64,000 nucleotides of DNA from JAFGOG01 sp034429215 (GTDB lineage: Bacteria; Chloroflexota; Anaerolineae; JAAYZQ01). The translations under genes were made by a program, and so were the position numbers. How positions within the stretch are numbered: position 1 is the stretch's first letter; each line of letters begins with the position of its first letter. The DNA is taken from assembly GCA_034429215.1 (NCBI GenBank), contig DAOUGI010000108.1:62001-126000 (forward strand), written 5' to 3'. Shown here piece by piece: positions 33,922-42,600 of this stretch. The notes beneath the pieces were generated by a model that was given only the letters and a program-made list of their open reading frames with translations, made no database searches and was not told the DNA's origin.

Positions 33922-36900
33922 CTAGTTTTTTCCAACATCCCCTCCGGGGGAACGCTTGACCCGCTCCAGCGCGGCCAGGATCTCGTCACGGGTGACCGGC
34001 TTGTTGAGGCAGGCCGCCGCTCCCATGCTCAGCCCTCGCTCCAAGCCTTCGACGATGCTGCACATGATGACCGGGACGTCATGGGTGATCGGGTCGTCCT
34101 TCAGAGCCTGGAGGAGCTGCCAGCCGTCCATCTGGGGCATGACCACGTCCAGGGTGATCGCCGTCAGGTCGAGCGCCAGTTTCTGGGCCATCTCCAGGGC
34201 TCGCCGCGGCTGGGTGACGCCGATGACCTGGTAATCCTCGTGCTCCAGGTAACGCTTGAACAGGGTGATGACGCCGGTATCGTCGTCGATGGCCAGCACC
34301 ACCTTTTTCTTCTTGTCGGGGAGGGCCTCGGCTTCGCCCTCCATCTTCTGGCGCATGACCTGGTAGATCGGCAGGGTAAAGGAGAAGGTAGAGCCCTTGC
34401 CCAGCTCGCTGTCGACCCAGATCTTGCCGCCCTGCATCTCGACAAAGCTGCGACAGATCGACAGGCCCAGCCCGGTGCCGCCGGCCCGCCGTGTGGTGGA
34501 GGCATCTACCTGCTGGAAGGGGACGAACAGCTTTTTCTGCGCCTCCGCGTCGATGCCGATGCCCGTATCCTCAACGCTGACTGTGACAAACTCGGCGCTT
34601 TCCGGCAGCACCGCTGCCCGCAGGGTAACCTTGCCCTCTTCGGTGAACTTGGCCGCGTTCGACAGCAGGTTGATCAGCACCTGTCGCACCCGCTGCCCAT
34701 CGGCCCACACCGACGGCAGGTCTTCGGGGATGGACAACAGCAGCTCGACCGGCCGGTCCTTTACCAGCGCCCGCGCGCTGGACAGTACGCTCTGGGCGAT
34801 CTCGTCCAGGGACAGCTCGTCGAAGGACAGGTCCATCCGGCCGGCCTCGATCTTGGACATGTCGAGGATGTCGTTGATCATGCGCAGGAGGTGCTGGCCG
34901 CTGTTGTAGATGGAGGTGAGGTCGGCGGTTTGCAGGTCGGTGAGGGCGCCGTCGATGCCCTTGAGCATCACCCGCGAGAAGCCGATGATGGAGTTGAGGG
35001 GGGTGCGCAGCTCGTGGGACATGTTGGCCAGGAACTGGGTCTTCATGCGGTCCAGGTCGCGCAGCTCCTCGGCGGTCTGGACCAGGCGCTCGTAGGCGCG
35101 GGCGTTCTCGATGGCGATGGAGGTTTGGGTGGCGATGGTGGCCAGCAGCTCGACCTCGGACTCGGTGTAGGCGTTGGGCTGCAGGCACTGGATGGAGAGG
35201 ACGCCGGTGGTCTGCCCGCGGAAGATCATCGGCACGCCGAGGTAGGAGCGGAGCTGCTCGTCTTTGGTGAACTTTAACACCCGATAGGGCGCATCTTCCG
35301 GGACGGCGAACACGTCGGGGATGTAGAGCGGCCGGCCGGTGCGGACGATGTAACCGGTGAGGCCTGCCGATTCGTCATCAGGGCGGCCCGGCAGCGGGGC
35401 TCCGGCTTCGCTGCCGACGCCGCGCAGGAAGGGGAACTGGAAGATGCCGGCCTCTGCGTCGTACAAGGCGACGTAAAAGCTATCGGTGGCAAAGGTTCGC
35501 CGGCACTGGTCGTAGAGCGTGTCCAGGACGCGCTCGACCTCGAGGCCGGAGGTGAGGGACAGGCCGATGCGGTTGAGGCTGGCGAGCTGTTCGGCGCGCC
35601 GCTGGGTTTCGTCCATGAGCCGCGCGTTTTGGAGGGCGATGGCCGACTGGGAGGCAAAGGCGGCGAGCTGGCCGGCGTGCTCGTGGGTGAAAAACCCGGC
35701 CAGGGAGCTGTCGACGTTGAGGACGCCGATGAACTGGCCGCCGACGACGACGGGGGCGCCGAGGTAGGAGTGGAGCCACTCCTGCCCTTCGAGGACCGTC
35801 CAGTTGGGATCGTTGGCGGTATCGGAGACGAGGACGGGCCGGCCGGTGGCCTTCATGTGCTGGACCGACGGCACCTGGCCGATGGGCACCTGGAGGTTGC
35901 GATAACGCTCGGCGACTCCAAACTGCTCGTAGCCCTGGCTGGCGACGATGCGCAGTTGCTCGCCGGCGCCGGATGCCCCACGCAGATCGCCTGCAGGGGA
36001 TGCCGGCCCTTCGACGAGCATGAGGTTGCTGGCGTCGCAGGGGACGACCTTGCCGACCTGATCGAGGATGCGGCGCAGGAGCTCGCCGAACTCGAGGGTG
36101 CCGCTGAGGGTGACGGCGGCCTCGCGGAGGGCCTCGGTGACCATGCGCTGCTCGTGCTCGGCCTCGAGGAGGCGCACGTTTTCGAGGGCGAGTCCGACCT
36201 GGTCGCTGACGGCCTTGACGAGGGCGATCTCGTCGTCGCTCCAGAAACGGGGAACGGCGGCATCGTGTAGATCGACCACGCCGATGGTCTGCTCGCGCAG
36301 CTTGATGGGGGCGGCCAGGACGGCAAGGGCGCCGTCGCGGCCAGCGGGATGGCCGCCGCCAGGGGAATTGACCATTTCACCCCGGCTGAGGGCCAGGTCC
36401 ATCTCGGGGAGGGCGAAATCGGCGAGGGGGGGGGTTGCGTCGTCGCGGTATTCGTAGGACAGTTGCCCTCGACGGCCGGCGACGCGGCTCCATTCCTGCT
36501 GGAGGTATTGGCGGTGGACGGTCTGGACCTCGCGGAGGGCCCGGCTCGACTCGTCGAAGAGGCGGGCATTGTCGATGGCGATGGCGACCTGGTCGGCCAG
36601 GGCGCTCAAGGCGACTAGATCTTGCTGGTCATAGGCGGCGGCGGCGGTGCTCTGGACATCCAGGACGCCGATGACCTGTTCGCCCACCTTCAGCGGCAGG
36701 GCCATCTCGGAGCGGGTCGCCGGCAGGTCGGGGTTGTCGAAAAAGACGGCATCTGTGCCGACGTCCAGCGCGATGCGGGGCCGGCCCTGGGCGGCGACAT
36801 AGCCGACCATGCCGACCTCGCCCACCTTCAGGCGGTGACCCCTGTCCAGCATGCGCTGTCCGCCCTCGCTGTTGGCGGCGCGGAGGACGGCATACTCGCC

Positions 36901-38337
36901 TGGGCCGGGACCTTCGATCAGGAAAATGCCGGTGTGGTACCAGCCGAACCGCTCGCTGATGACCCTGGTCACCTGGGGCAGGAGGCGGTCCAGGTCGCGG
37001 ACGGAGGTGATGGCTCGGGCGACCTCTGCGCTCGTCTCTAGCTGAACCGTGCGGCGGCGCATCTCGTCGGTTGCGTGGGCCAGCTCAGAGGTGCGTTGCT
37101 CGACCTTGGTCTCGAGCTCGCGCCCATACTGCTCGATCTCGGCTCGGGAGCTTTTGAGGCCGGCGGCCATGTGGTTAAAGGCGTCGGCCAGATCCTCGAT
37201 CTCGTCGCCGGTGTTTACCTCCAGCAGATAATCCAGGTGACCTTTTTCGATCTCGCGGGCGCCTTGCTGGAGGGCCACGAGCGGGCCGACCAGGCGGCGG
37301 GGGAGGATGACCCCGACGGCGGCGGCGGCCAACGCGCCCAAGGCCAGGAGGCCGCCCAACAGGTAGACCATGTTGCGGACGCTGGACAGCGCTTCGCGCG
37401 TCGGCAGCTCGGCGACCATGACCCAGTCGGTTTCCTCAAACGGCGCGCCCGCGCCGATGACCGACTCTCCCTCCAGGCCGGTGTACTGGGGGCCGACGCG
37501 GGCATCGCCTGCCACGACCTGGCGGACGATCGACACGGCGCTCACATTTTGCCCTCGGAGCTGGAGGTAGCGGGAGAGGTTGGAGTGGGCGACCAGCTCG
37601 CCGGTGGTGCGGTCGATGATGTAGGCATAGCCGGTCTGGCCGACCTGGACCTGACCGAGCGTATCCCACATGCCCTTGACACTGACCTGGGCCATGAGGA
37701 CGCCCTGGGAAAAGTCCACTTCGTGTGGCACGGCGATGGTCAGCACCGGCAGCCCACTCTGGGGGGAGATTTCCACCTGCCTGGCGACGTAGACCTGCCC
37801 GCTCAGCGCCTGCTGAAAGGCCGGCGACCCCGCCTGCGAGCCAAGCTCCTGCTCCAGGTAGGTGTAGAACTGCGACACCTTACCCTGTTCCCTTCCGTCG
37901 GCATCGACAAGGGTCACCTCTTCGAACAGGTCGGGGTTTTGGGTCAATATCGCCCGCAGCTCGCTCTGCTGGATCGCCGCGCTCATGGCCAACAGCCGCT
38001 TGCTGTGGGCATAGACCATCAGCGAATCGCGCGCCTGTCTCAGATACGATGAAGTCGCCAGAGCCGCCTCGTTGGCCGTCTTTTGCTGGCGGATAACGAT
38101 CTGGTTAATCTGCGCGTTGCGGCTCAGCACAATGAGCGCCACGCCGACAACCGCCAGTGAAACGGCCGCCAGCAGGATAAAGGCCCATGCCAGCCGCCCG
38201 GCCAGCCCTCCCGTGCGCCGCCTCAATCCCGGCCTGTTTGGCCGGGACCTTCCCGGCCTGTTTGGCCGCCCATCCTCCCGGCCTTTCAGGTGGGGAGCAG
38301 GCCAGGGGGACCTTTTCTCATCTTGTTCAGACGCCAT
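33922..38337 (-). CDS. Giant hybrid histidine kinase: dCache-HAMP-GAF x4-HisKA-HATPase-REC
   Basis: The 1471-residue protein has a repeat-encoded N-terminus (about 14-37, GREDGRPNRPGRSRPNRPG), TM1 (about 48-70), a double-Cache-like extracytoplasmic sensor to about 325, TM2, HAMP (about 350-405) and a coiled coil. Four GAF-type domains follow (about 440-590, 615-745, 745-915, 925-1085). HisKA has His1108 in NMSHELRTPLNS, the HATPase has NLLSNAAKF, VEDTGIGID and GGTGLGLSIC, and a C-terminal REC has Asp1397 in TLDVVMPQMDG. It is the only kinase in a cluster of output-less GAF sensors and precedes the PLP-REC gene, so it is the natural phosphodonor candidate for it. A palindrome at 35969-36012 adds a loop (PASPAGDLRGA) inside GAF3. 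Confidence 0.92.
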   Translation of the reverse strand: MASEQDEKRSPWPAPHLKGREDGRPNRPGRSRPNRPGLRRRTGGLAGRLAWAFILLAAVSLAVVGVALIVLSRNAQINQIVIRQQKTANEAALATSSYLRQARDSLMVYAHSKRLLAMSAAIQQSELRAILTQNPDLFEEVTLVDADGREQGKVSQFYTYLEQELGSQAGSPAFQQALSGQVYVARQVEISPQSGLPVLTIAVPHEVDFSQGVLMAQVSVKGMWDTLGQVQVGQTGYAYIIDRTTGELVAHSNLSRYLQLRGQNVSAVSIVRQVVAGDARVGPQYTGLEGESVIGAGAPFEETDWVMVAELPTREALSSVRNMVYLLGGLLALGALAAAAVGVILPRRLVGPLVALQQGAREIEKGHLDYLLEVNTGDEIEDLADAFNHMAAGLKSSRAEIEQYGRELETKVEQRTSELAHATDEMRRRTVQLETSAEVARAITSVRDLDRLLPQVTRVISERFGWYHTGIFLIEGPGPGEYAVLRAANSEGGQRMLDRGHRLKVGEVGMVGYVAAQGRPRIALDVGTDAVFFDNPDLPATRSEMALPLKVGEQVIGVLDVQSTAAAAYDQQDLVALSALADQVAIAIDNARLFDESSRALREVQTVHRQYLQQEWSRVAGRRGQLSYEYRDDATPPLADFALPEMDLALSRGEMVNSPGGGHPAGRDGALAVLAAPIKLREQTIGVVDLHDAAVPRFWSDDEIALVKAVSDQVGLALENVRLLEAEHEQRMVTEALREAAVTLSGTLEFGELLRRILDQVGKVVPCDASNLMLVEGPASPAGDLRGASGAGEQLRIVASQGYEQFGVAERYRNLQVPIGQVPSVQHMKATGRPVLVSDTANDPNWTVLEGQEWLHSYLGAPVVVGGQFIGVLNVDSSLAGFFTHEHAGQLAAFASQSAIALQNARLMDETQRRAEQLASLNRIGLSLTSGLEVERVLDTLYDQCRRTFATDSFYVALYDAEAGIFQFPFLRGVGSEAGAPLPGRPDDESAGLTGYIVRTGRPLYIPDVFAVPEDAPYRVLKFTKDEQLRSYLGVPMIFRGQTTGVLSIQCLQPNAYTESEVELLATIATQTSIAIENARAYERLVQTAEELRDLDRMKTQFLANMSHELRTPLNSIIGFSRVMLKGIDGALTDLQTADLTSIYNSGQHLLRMINDILDMSKIEAGRMDLSFDELSLDEIAQSVLSSARALVKDRPVELLLSIPEDLPSVWADGQRVRQVLINLLSNAAKFTEEGKVTLRAAVLPESAEFVTVSVEDTGIGIDAEAQKKLFVPFQQVDASTTRRAGGTGLGLSICRSFVEMQGGKIWVDSELGKGSTFSFTLPIYQVMRQKMEGEAEALPDKKKKVVLAIDDDTGVITLFKRYLEHEDYQVIGVTQPRRALEMAQKLALDLTAITLDVVMPQMDGWQLLQALKDDPITHDVPVIMCSIVEGLERGLSMGAAACLNKPVTRDEILAALERVKRSPGGDVGKN
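35969..36012. repeat. Dispersed element, GCCGGATGC...AGGGGATGCCGGCCC type, inside a GAF domain
   Basis: GCCGGATGC, a variable part, then CAGGGGATGCCGGCCCTT. It is the same arrangement as 57429-57474. It lies in frame and inserts about 14 residues after NLMLVEG in GAF3 of the hybrid kinase. Confidence 0.7.
38227..38296. repeat. Three TCCCGGCC-type palindromes encoding the kinase N-terminus
   Basis: Copies start at 38227, 38251 (24 bp later) and 38276. They encode residues about 14-37 of the hybrid kinase and lie 41-110 bp after its start codon. Confidence 0.85.
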
Positions 38338-38373
38338 ATCTCACGTCCTTCCACTCCGCTTCGGGGATCGTCT

Positions 38374-38398
38374 TCCCGGCCTGTCTGGCCGGGACTTT
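38374..38398. repeat. TCCCGGCC-type palindrome between binding-protein and kinase genes
   Basis: TCCCGGCC, spacer TGTCT, GGCCGGGA, CTTTT. The last base is part of the stop codon of the binding-protein gene. Confidence 0.8.
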
Positions 38399-39663
38399 TA
38401 CTGTCCCCATCCCGGCATCGGCCAGATCAGATCGGCAGTAGCCAGATCCCAGGGCCATACGGTATAATAGGTTCCACCCTGGATCTGAACAATGATCCCC
38501 TTCGCCAGCGTGTTCTGCCCCGTTGTCGGGTCGAACTTGACCCCGTCCCACGGCATGATCAACTGCCCGGCTGGCATATCGGTCGCCAGCAGCGCCTGCC
38601 GGATCTTGTCCGGTTCGATCGATCCGGCCCGATTGATCGCATCGGCCATCACCATCAACCCCGTAAACGCGCGCGCCGAGTTGCCGGTCAGGTCAGCGCC
38701 GTACTTCTGCCGGTACAGGTCGTTCACCTGCTGAATGATCGGCTTGACCTGGCCCAGGTCCGAGGCCCACACCTCGCGGCTGACGACATAGTCGGCATCG
38801 GCGCCCAGCGTCTTGATAAAAGCCGGACTGATGAAACCGGCGTCCATGGCCAGGATCGCCTCAGGCCGGTAGCCCTGCGCCTTGTAGGTCTGCATGAACA
38901 GGATGGCGTCCTGCTCGTACGACGTCTGCATCAGTACCTTCGCGCCGCTGATTTTGATCTGGGTTACCTCCTGGTCCACGCTCGTCGCCTTGGCCGCGTA
39001 GGGTACATCGGCAGCCACAGCCCAGCCGGCCTGAGGTGCGCTCTGCACTTCCAGCAGCCCCACACCCGTCCCGAACGAGCTGTTTTCATAGACGACTGCC
39101 AGCGAGGATGGGGTCACGCCCTTCTTGGACTGAAGATCGGCCAGGAAATCAAAGAAATTCTGGACAAAGATCGTATCGTCGGCTGTGGTGCGAAAGAACC
39201 ACTTGAAACCGCGCTGGGTCAGGCTGGCCGCAGTCGATTCGGGGTTCAGAAACGGCACCTCGGCCGCTTCGGCCGATTGGCTGGCCTGGGTGGTGACACT
39301 GCTGTTGTAGGCGCCGATGAGAGCCACCACCTTCTCCTGCTCGATTAGACGTGTAGCCTCGGCCGCTCCCTGGTCGGCATTGCCGGCATGGTCGGCAAAC
39401 ACCAGCTTGATCTTGGCCCCTTTAAGGTTGGGCAGACCTTCTTCCTGTGCCAGGGGCAGATCGAGGTCATACTTGCCGTTGATGATCTCTGCGGCCATCT
39501 CCAGGCCATGCTGAATATCAGCGCCGGTGGCTGCCTGGCTGCCGCTGAGAGGGTATACCGCGCCGATGACCACCTCTGACGGCGTGGTCGAGCCACATCC
39601 ACTAAAGATCACCATCACGAGGGTCAATAACCCCATTACCTGAAATGTTCGTCTGTGCATCAT
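38398..39663 (-). CDS. LivK-like (branched-chain amino acid/urea type) substrate-binding lipoprotein
   Basis: The 421-residue protein has a lipoprotein signal with lipobox IFSGC (Cys23). The periplasmic-binding fold type I follows: VIGAVYPLSGSQAATGAD, GLEMAAEIIN, VALIGAYNSSVT and FFRTTADDTIF are the usual Peripla_BP_6 landmarks. It would bind a small polar ligand outside the membrane. No LivH/M permease or LivG/F ATPase gene is present. It overlaps the 1958-residue GAF gene by 4 bp (ATGA) and is followed by the Cache-bearing kinase, which suggests a sensory rather than transport role. Confidence 0.88.
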   Translation of the reverse strand: MMHRRTFQVMGLLTLVMVIFSGCGSTTPSEVVIGAVYPLSGSQAATGADIQHGLEMAAEIINGKYDLDLPLAQEEGLPNLKGAKIKLVFADHAGNADQGAAEATRLIEQEKVVALIGAYNSSVTTQASQSAEAAEVPFLNPESTAASLTQRGFKWFFRTTADDTIFVQNFFDFLADLQSKKGVTPSSLAVVYENSSFGTGVGLLEVQSAPQAGWAVAADVPYAAKATSVDQEVTQIKISGAKVLMQTSYEQDAILFMQTYKAQGYRPEAILAMDAGFISPAFIKTLGADADYVVSREVWASDLGQVKPIIQQVNDLYRQKYGADLTGNSARAFTGLMVMADAINRAGSIEPDKIRQALLATDMPAGQLIMPWDGVKFDPTTGQNTLAKGIIVQIQGGTYYTVWPWDLATADLIWPMPGWGQ

Positions 39664-42600
39664 TCCTCCTCGTGCCGCATGTTGCCTGCGGCGTCCGTTC
39701 CGTCTGGCACTGGCTCTGTGTCCAAGGTCCCGCCGTCTCGGGGCGGGATCGTAGATGGCCTTTCACCGTCCCCCGTGCCCCCTTCTTCCACCGCCTGACG
39801 CAGATCGCGCAGATCCTCACTGGGAGAGCCGTCGGGGGATGCCTGGCCCTCGGTCTCAGGTGCCAACCGCACCACCACCCGCGACGTGCCCAGCGCCTTG
39901 CCCAGCTCCGTGGCCGTCGTCTCCAGCACCCCCAGCATATCGGTCGACGAGCGGATGCGCGCGGTGATGTTGGTGATCAGCCGCTCGCGCTCGGCGCGCC
40001 GTTGTGTCTCCTCAAACAGCCGGGCATTCTCGAGGGCCAGCGCCAACTGCTGTCCCACCTCCTGGAGCAGGGAAATCTCCTCGTCCGACCAGCGTTCCCG
40101 GCCTGCTTGGCCGGCGCCTTGGCCGGCATCAGGATCTTCGATGCCCAGGACACCGATTGGCTGGCCGCGCAGGATGATCGGCACAGCCAGACCGGCGCCC
40201 GGCCGCTCGCTTTCCCGGCCTGATCCAGAAGGTCCCGCCGTCTCGGGGCGGGAAGGTCCCGCCGTCTCGGGGCGGGAAGGGCGAGACGAGGTCGTCATGG
40301 CCGGCGCCCCGGTGTCCAGCGCCTGTCCAATCTCCGGCCGCCACAGATCGGGCGCGGCCCGCACCTCCCCTTCCCAGCGTGTCTGGCCGTCCACAGCCGC
40401 GAGTCCCCTGGAAGAGACCGCCATCGGCCCCGCATGTTCACTGGCGCTGCGGTCAAACACAAAGGCCGGTTGCTGGAGCCCCACCTTTTGCTGGAGGTAG
40501 GACTGCCACTGCGTCTGGAGGTAGCGGCGGTGGGTGGCCTCGACCTCGGCTAGCGCTGCCTGGGTCTGCTCGAACAGCCGCTGGTTCTCGATATAGCCAC
40601 TGACCCGCCGGGCGATGTCGCCCAGGAGGGCGCTCTCCTCGTCCAAAAAGTCCCGTTCCTCACGGTAGGCAACACACAGCCGGCCCACGATTTCGTTGCT
40701 CCGGCGCAGGCTCTGCACTATCTGGCGTGGCTGCTGCAGCGCCTCGGCGGCGCCGTATGTCGTGCCCTCAAACTCGATGGCTGCCAGACACAGCTCCGGA
40801 TACTGGAACGCTGCCGGGATCCGCTCGGCTACCCACCCCAAGAACTCGGGCGCCGGTAGAACCTCGCCGATCCGCTGGCCGATATCGCTCAGGCATTCCA
40901 ACTGGGCGCCACGCCGCTGCAGCACCGCCTCTGCCCGCTTGCGGTCGGTGATGTCGCGGTTAATGCCGACGATGCCGGTGACCCGGCCCTGCTCGTCGCG
41001 CAGGGGCACCTTCGTCGTCCACAGCCAGCGCCGCTCGCCCTGCTCGTCGACGACATACTCTTCCCGGTTGATCAACGGCTGACCGGTGCGCATGATCTCC
41101 TGCTCGTCGGCGTAGAATCCGGCGGCCAGCTCCTGGGGGAAGCGGTCAAAGTCCGTTTGGCCGACGATCTCTTGTTCGGACGCAGCTCCCAAGGCCTGGA
41201 GGTGAGCGGTGTTGCTCAAAGCAAAGCGACTATTCCTGTCCTTGACAAAGGTCGGATCGGGCAGGCCGTCGATGAGAGTACGGAGCAACGCCCGTTCCTC
41301 GGCCAGGCGCCGCGAAGCCTGTTCCGTCTCTTCCAACAGCCGCCGGTTCTCGATGTAACCGCTAACCCGCCGCACAATGTCGCCCAGGAGGGCGCTCTCC
41401 TCGTCGGCGAACTCTTGCCCGCCGCCCAGTTGACCGGGGCTTGCTTCAGGATAGGTCACATAGACCCGGCCGACCGTCTCATCCCCGATCCGCAGGCTCT
41501 GCACCATCTGATGCGGGACGGCCAGCTCGCTGTCCCCCGCTGCAGGGCGCGCCGGATGGGACGCTGCTTCCGGTGGCAAAGGGCCGCCTGTTTCTGGCAG
41601 TCGATGACTTGCAGCATCGGGCGCTCCATACAGATGCCCTTCGAACTCGACCGCGGCCAAACACACGTCAGGGTGTCGCATGGCGGCCGGGATCCGCTCT
41701 GCGACCCACTCCAAGAATTCAGGCAGGGGCGGGGCCTCCTGGGCCCGGCGGCCGATGTCACTCAGGCAGTCGAGCTGCTTCAGCCGCTCGGCGAGCTGTG
41801 CGGCGGTGCGCTGCTGTTGGCCGAAGAGGCGGGCGTTCTGGATGGCGATGGCAGCCTGGCTGGCGACGGCGAGGAGGAGGTCACGGTCGTGCTCGTCGTA
41901 GACGCCGGGGGTGGTGTAGCTCTGGACGGATATGAGGCCGATCGGCTGCTCGCCGACCATCATGGGGACGCCCAGCCAAGACTGGGACGGCTGGCCGATC
42001 GACTCGATGCCCAGGGCGGCCTGGACGCCGGCGACGTCCTCTTTGACGAGGAAGGACTGCCGGGTGCGGATGACGTGCTCAGACATGCCCTTGCCGGTGC
42101 GCCGCGCGGCCATGTTGAGCCGGGTATCCTCACCGTCGATATAGAGCGGGAAGGAGATCATGTCCTGCTCTGCGTCGTAGAGGGCGACGAAGAAGTTGGT
42201 GGTGTCCACGAGCTGGGACGCAAAATGGCGGATGCTCTCGATCACCGCGTCGAGGTCCAACATTCCGGTCAGCGTGCGGCCCATGTCGTTCAGGACGGCG
42301 AGCTCTCGCGCGCGGGCCTGGGCCTGCTCGAACAGGCCGGCCGCGTCGATGGCGGCGCCGGCCTGGCTGGCCAGCGACTGGAGGATGGCCACCGCCGTTT
42401 GATCATAGGCGCCCACCCGGTCGCTCTGGACGGTCAGGACGCCGATGACACGGCCCTTGACCTCCATGGGCGCGTCTATCTCGGCGCGGGTGTCAGGCAG
42501 ATCCTCGACGGCCAGGTAGCGCGGATCGGCCAGGACGTCGTTGACCAGAACCATCTGGCGCGTGCGCGCCGCCTCGGCGATCAGGCCGGCGCCAGAGGCC

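Noticed and set aside
33544..35277. A 577-codon plus-strand open frame across the PLP-REC/kinase junction
   Set aside because: It is antisense to HisKA, HATPase and REC motifs and runs through the intergenic palindromes; composition is that of a shadow frame.
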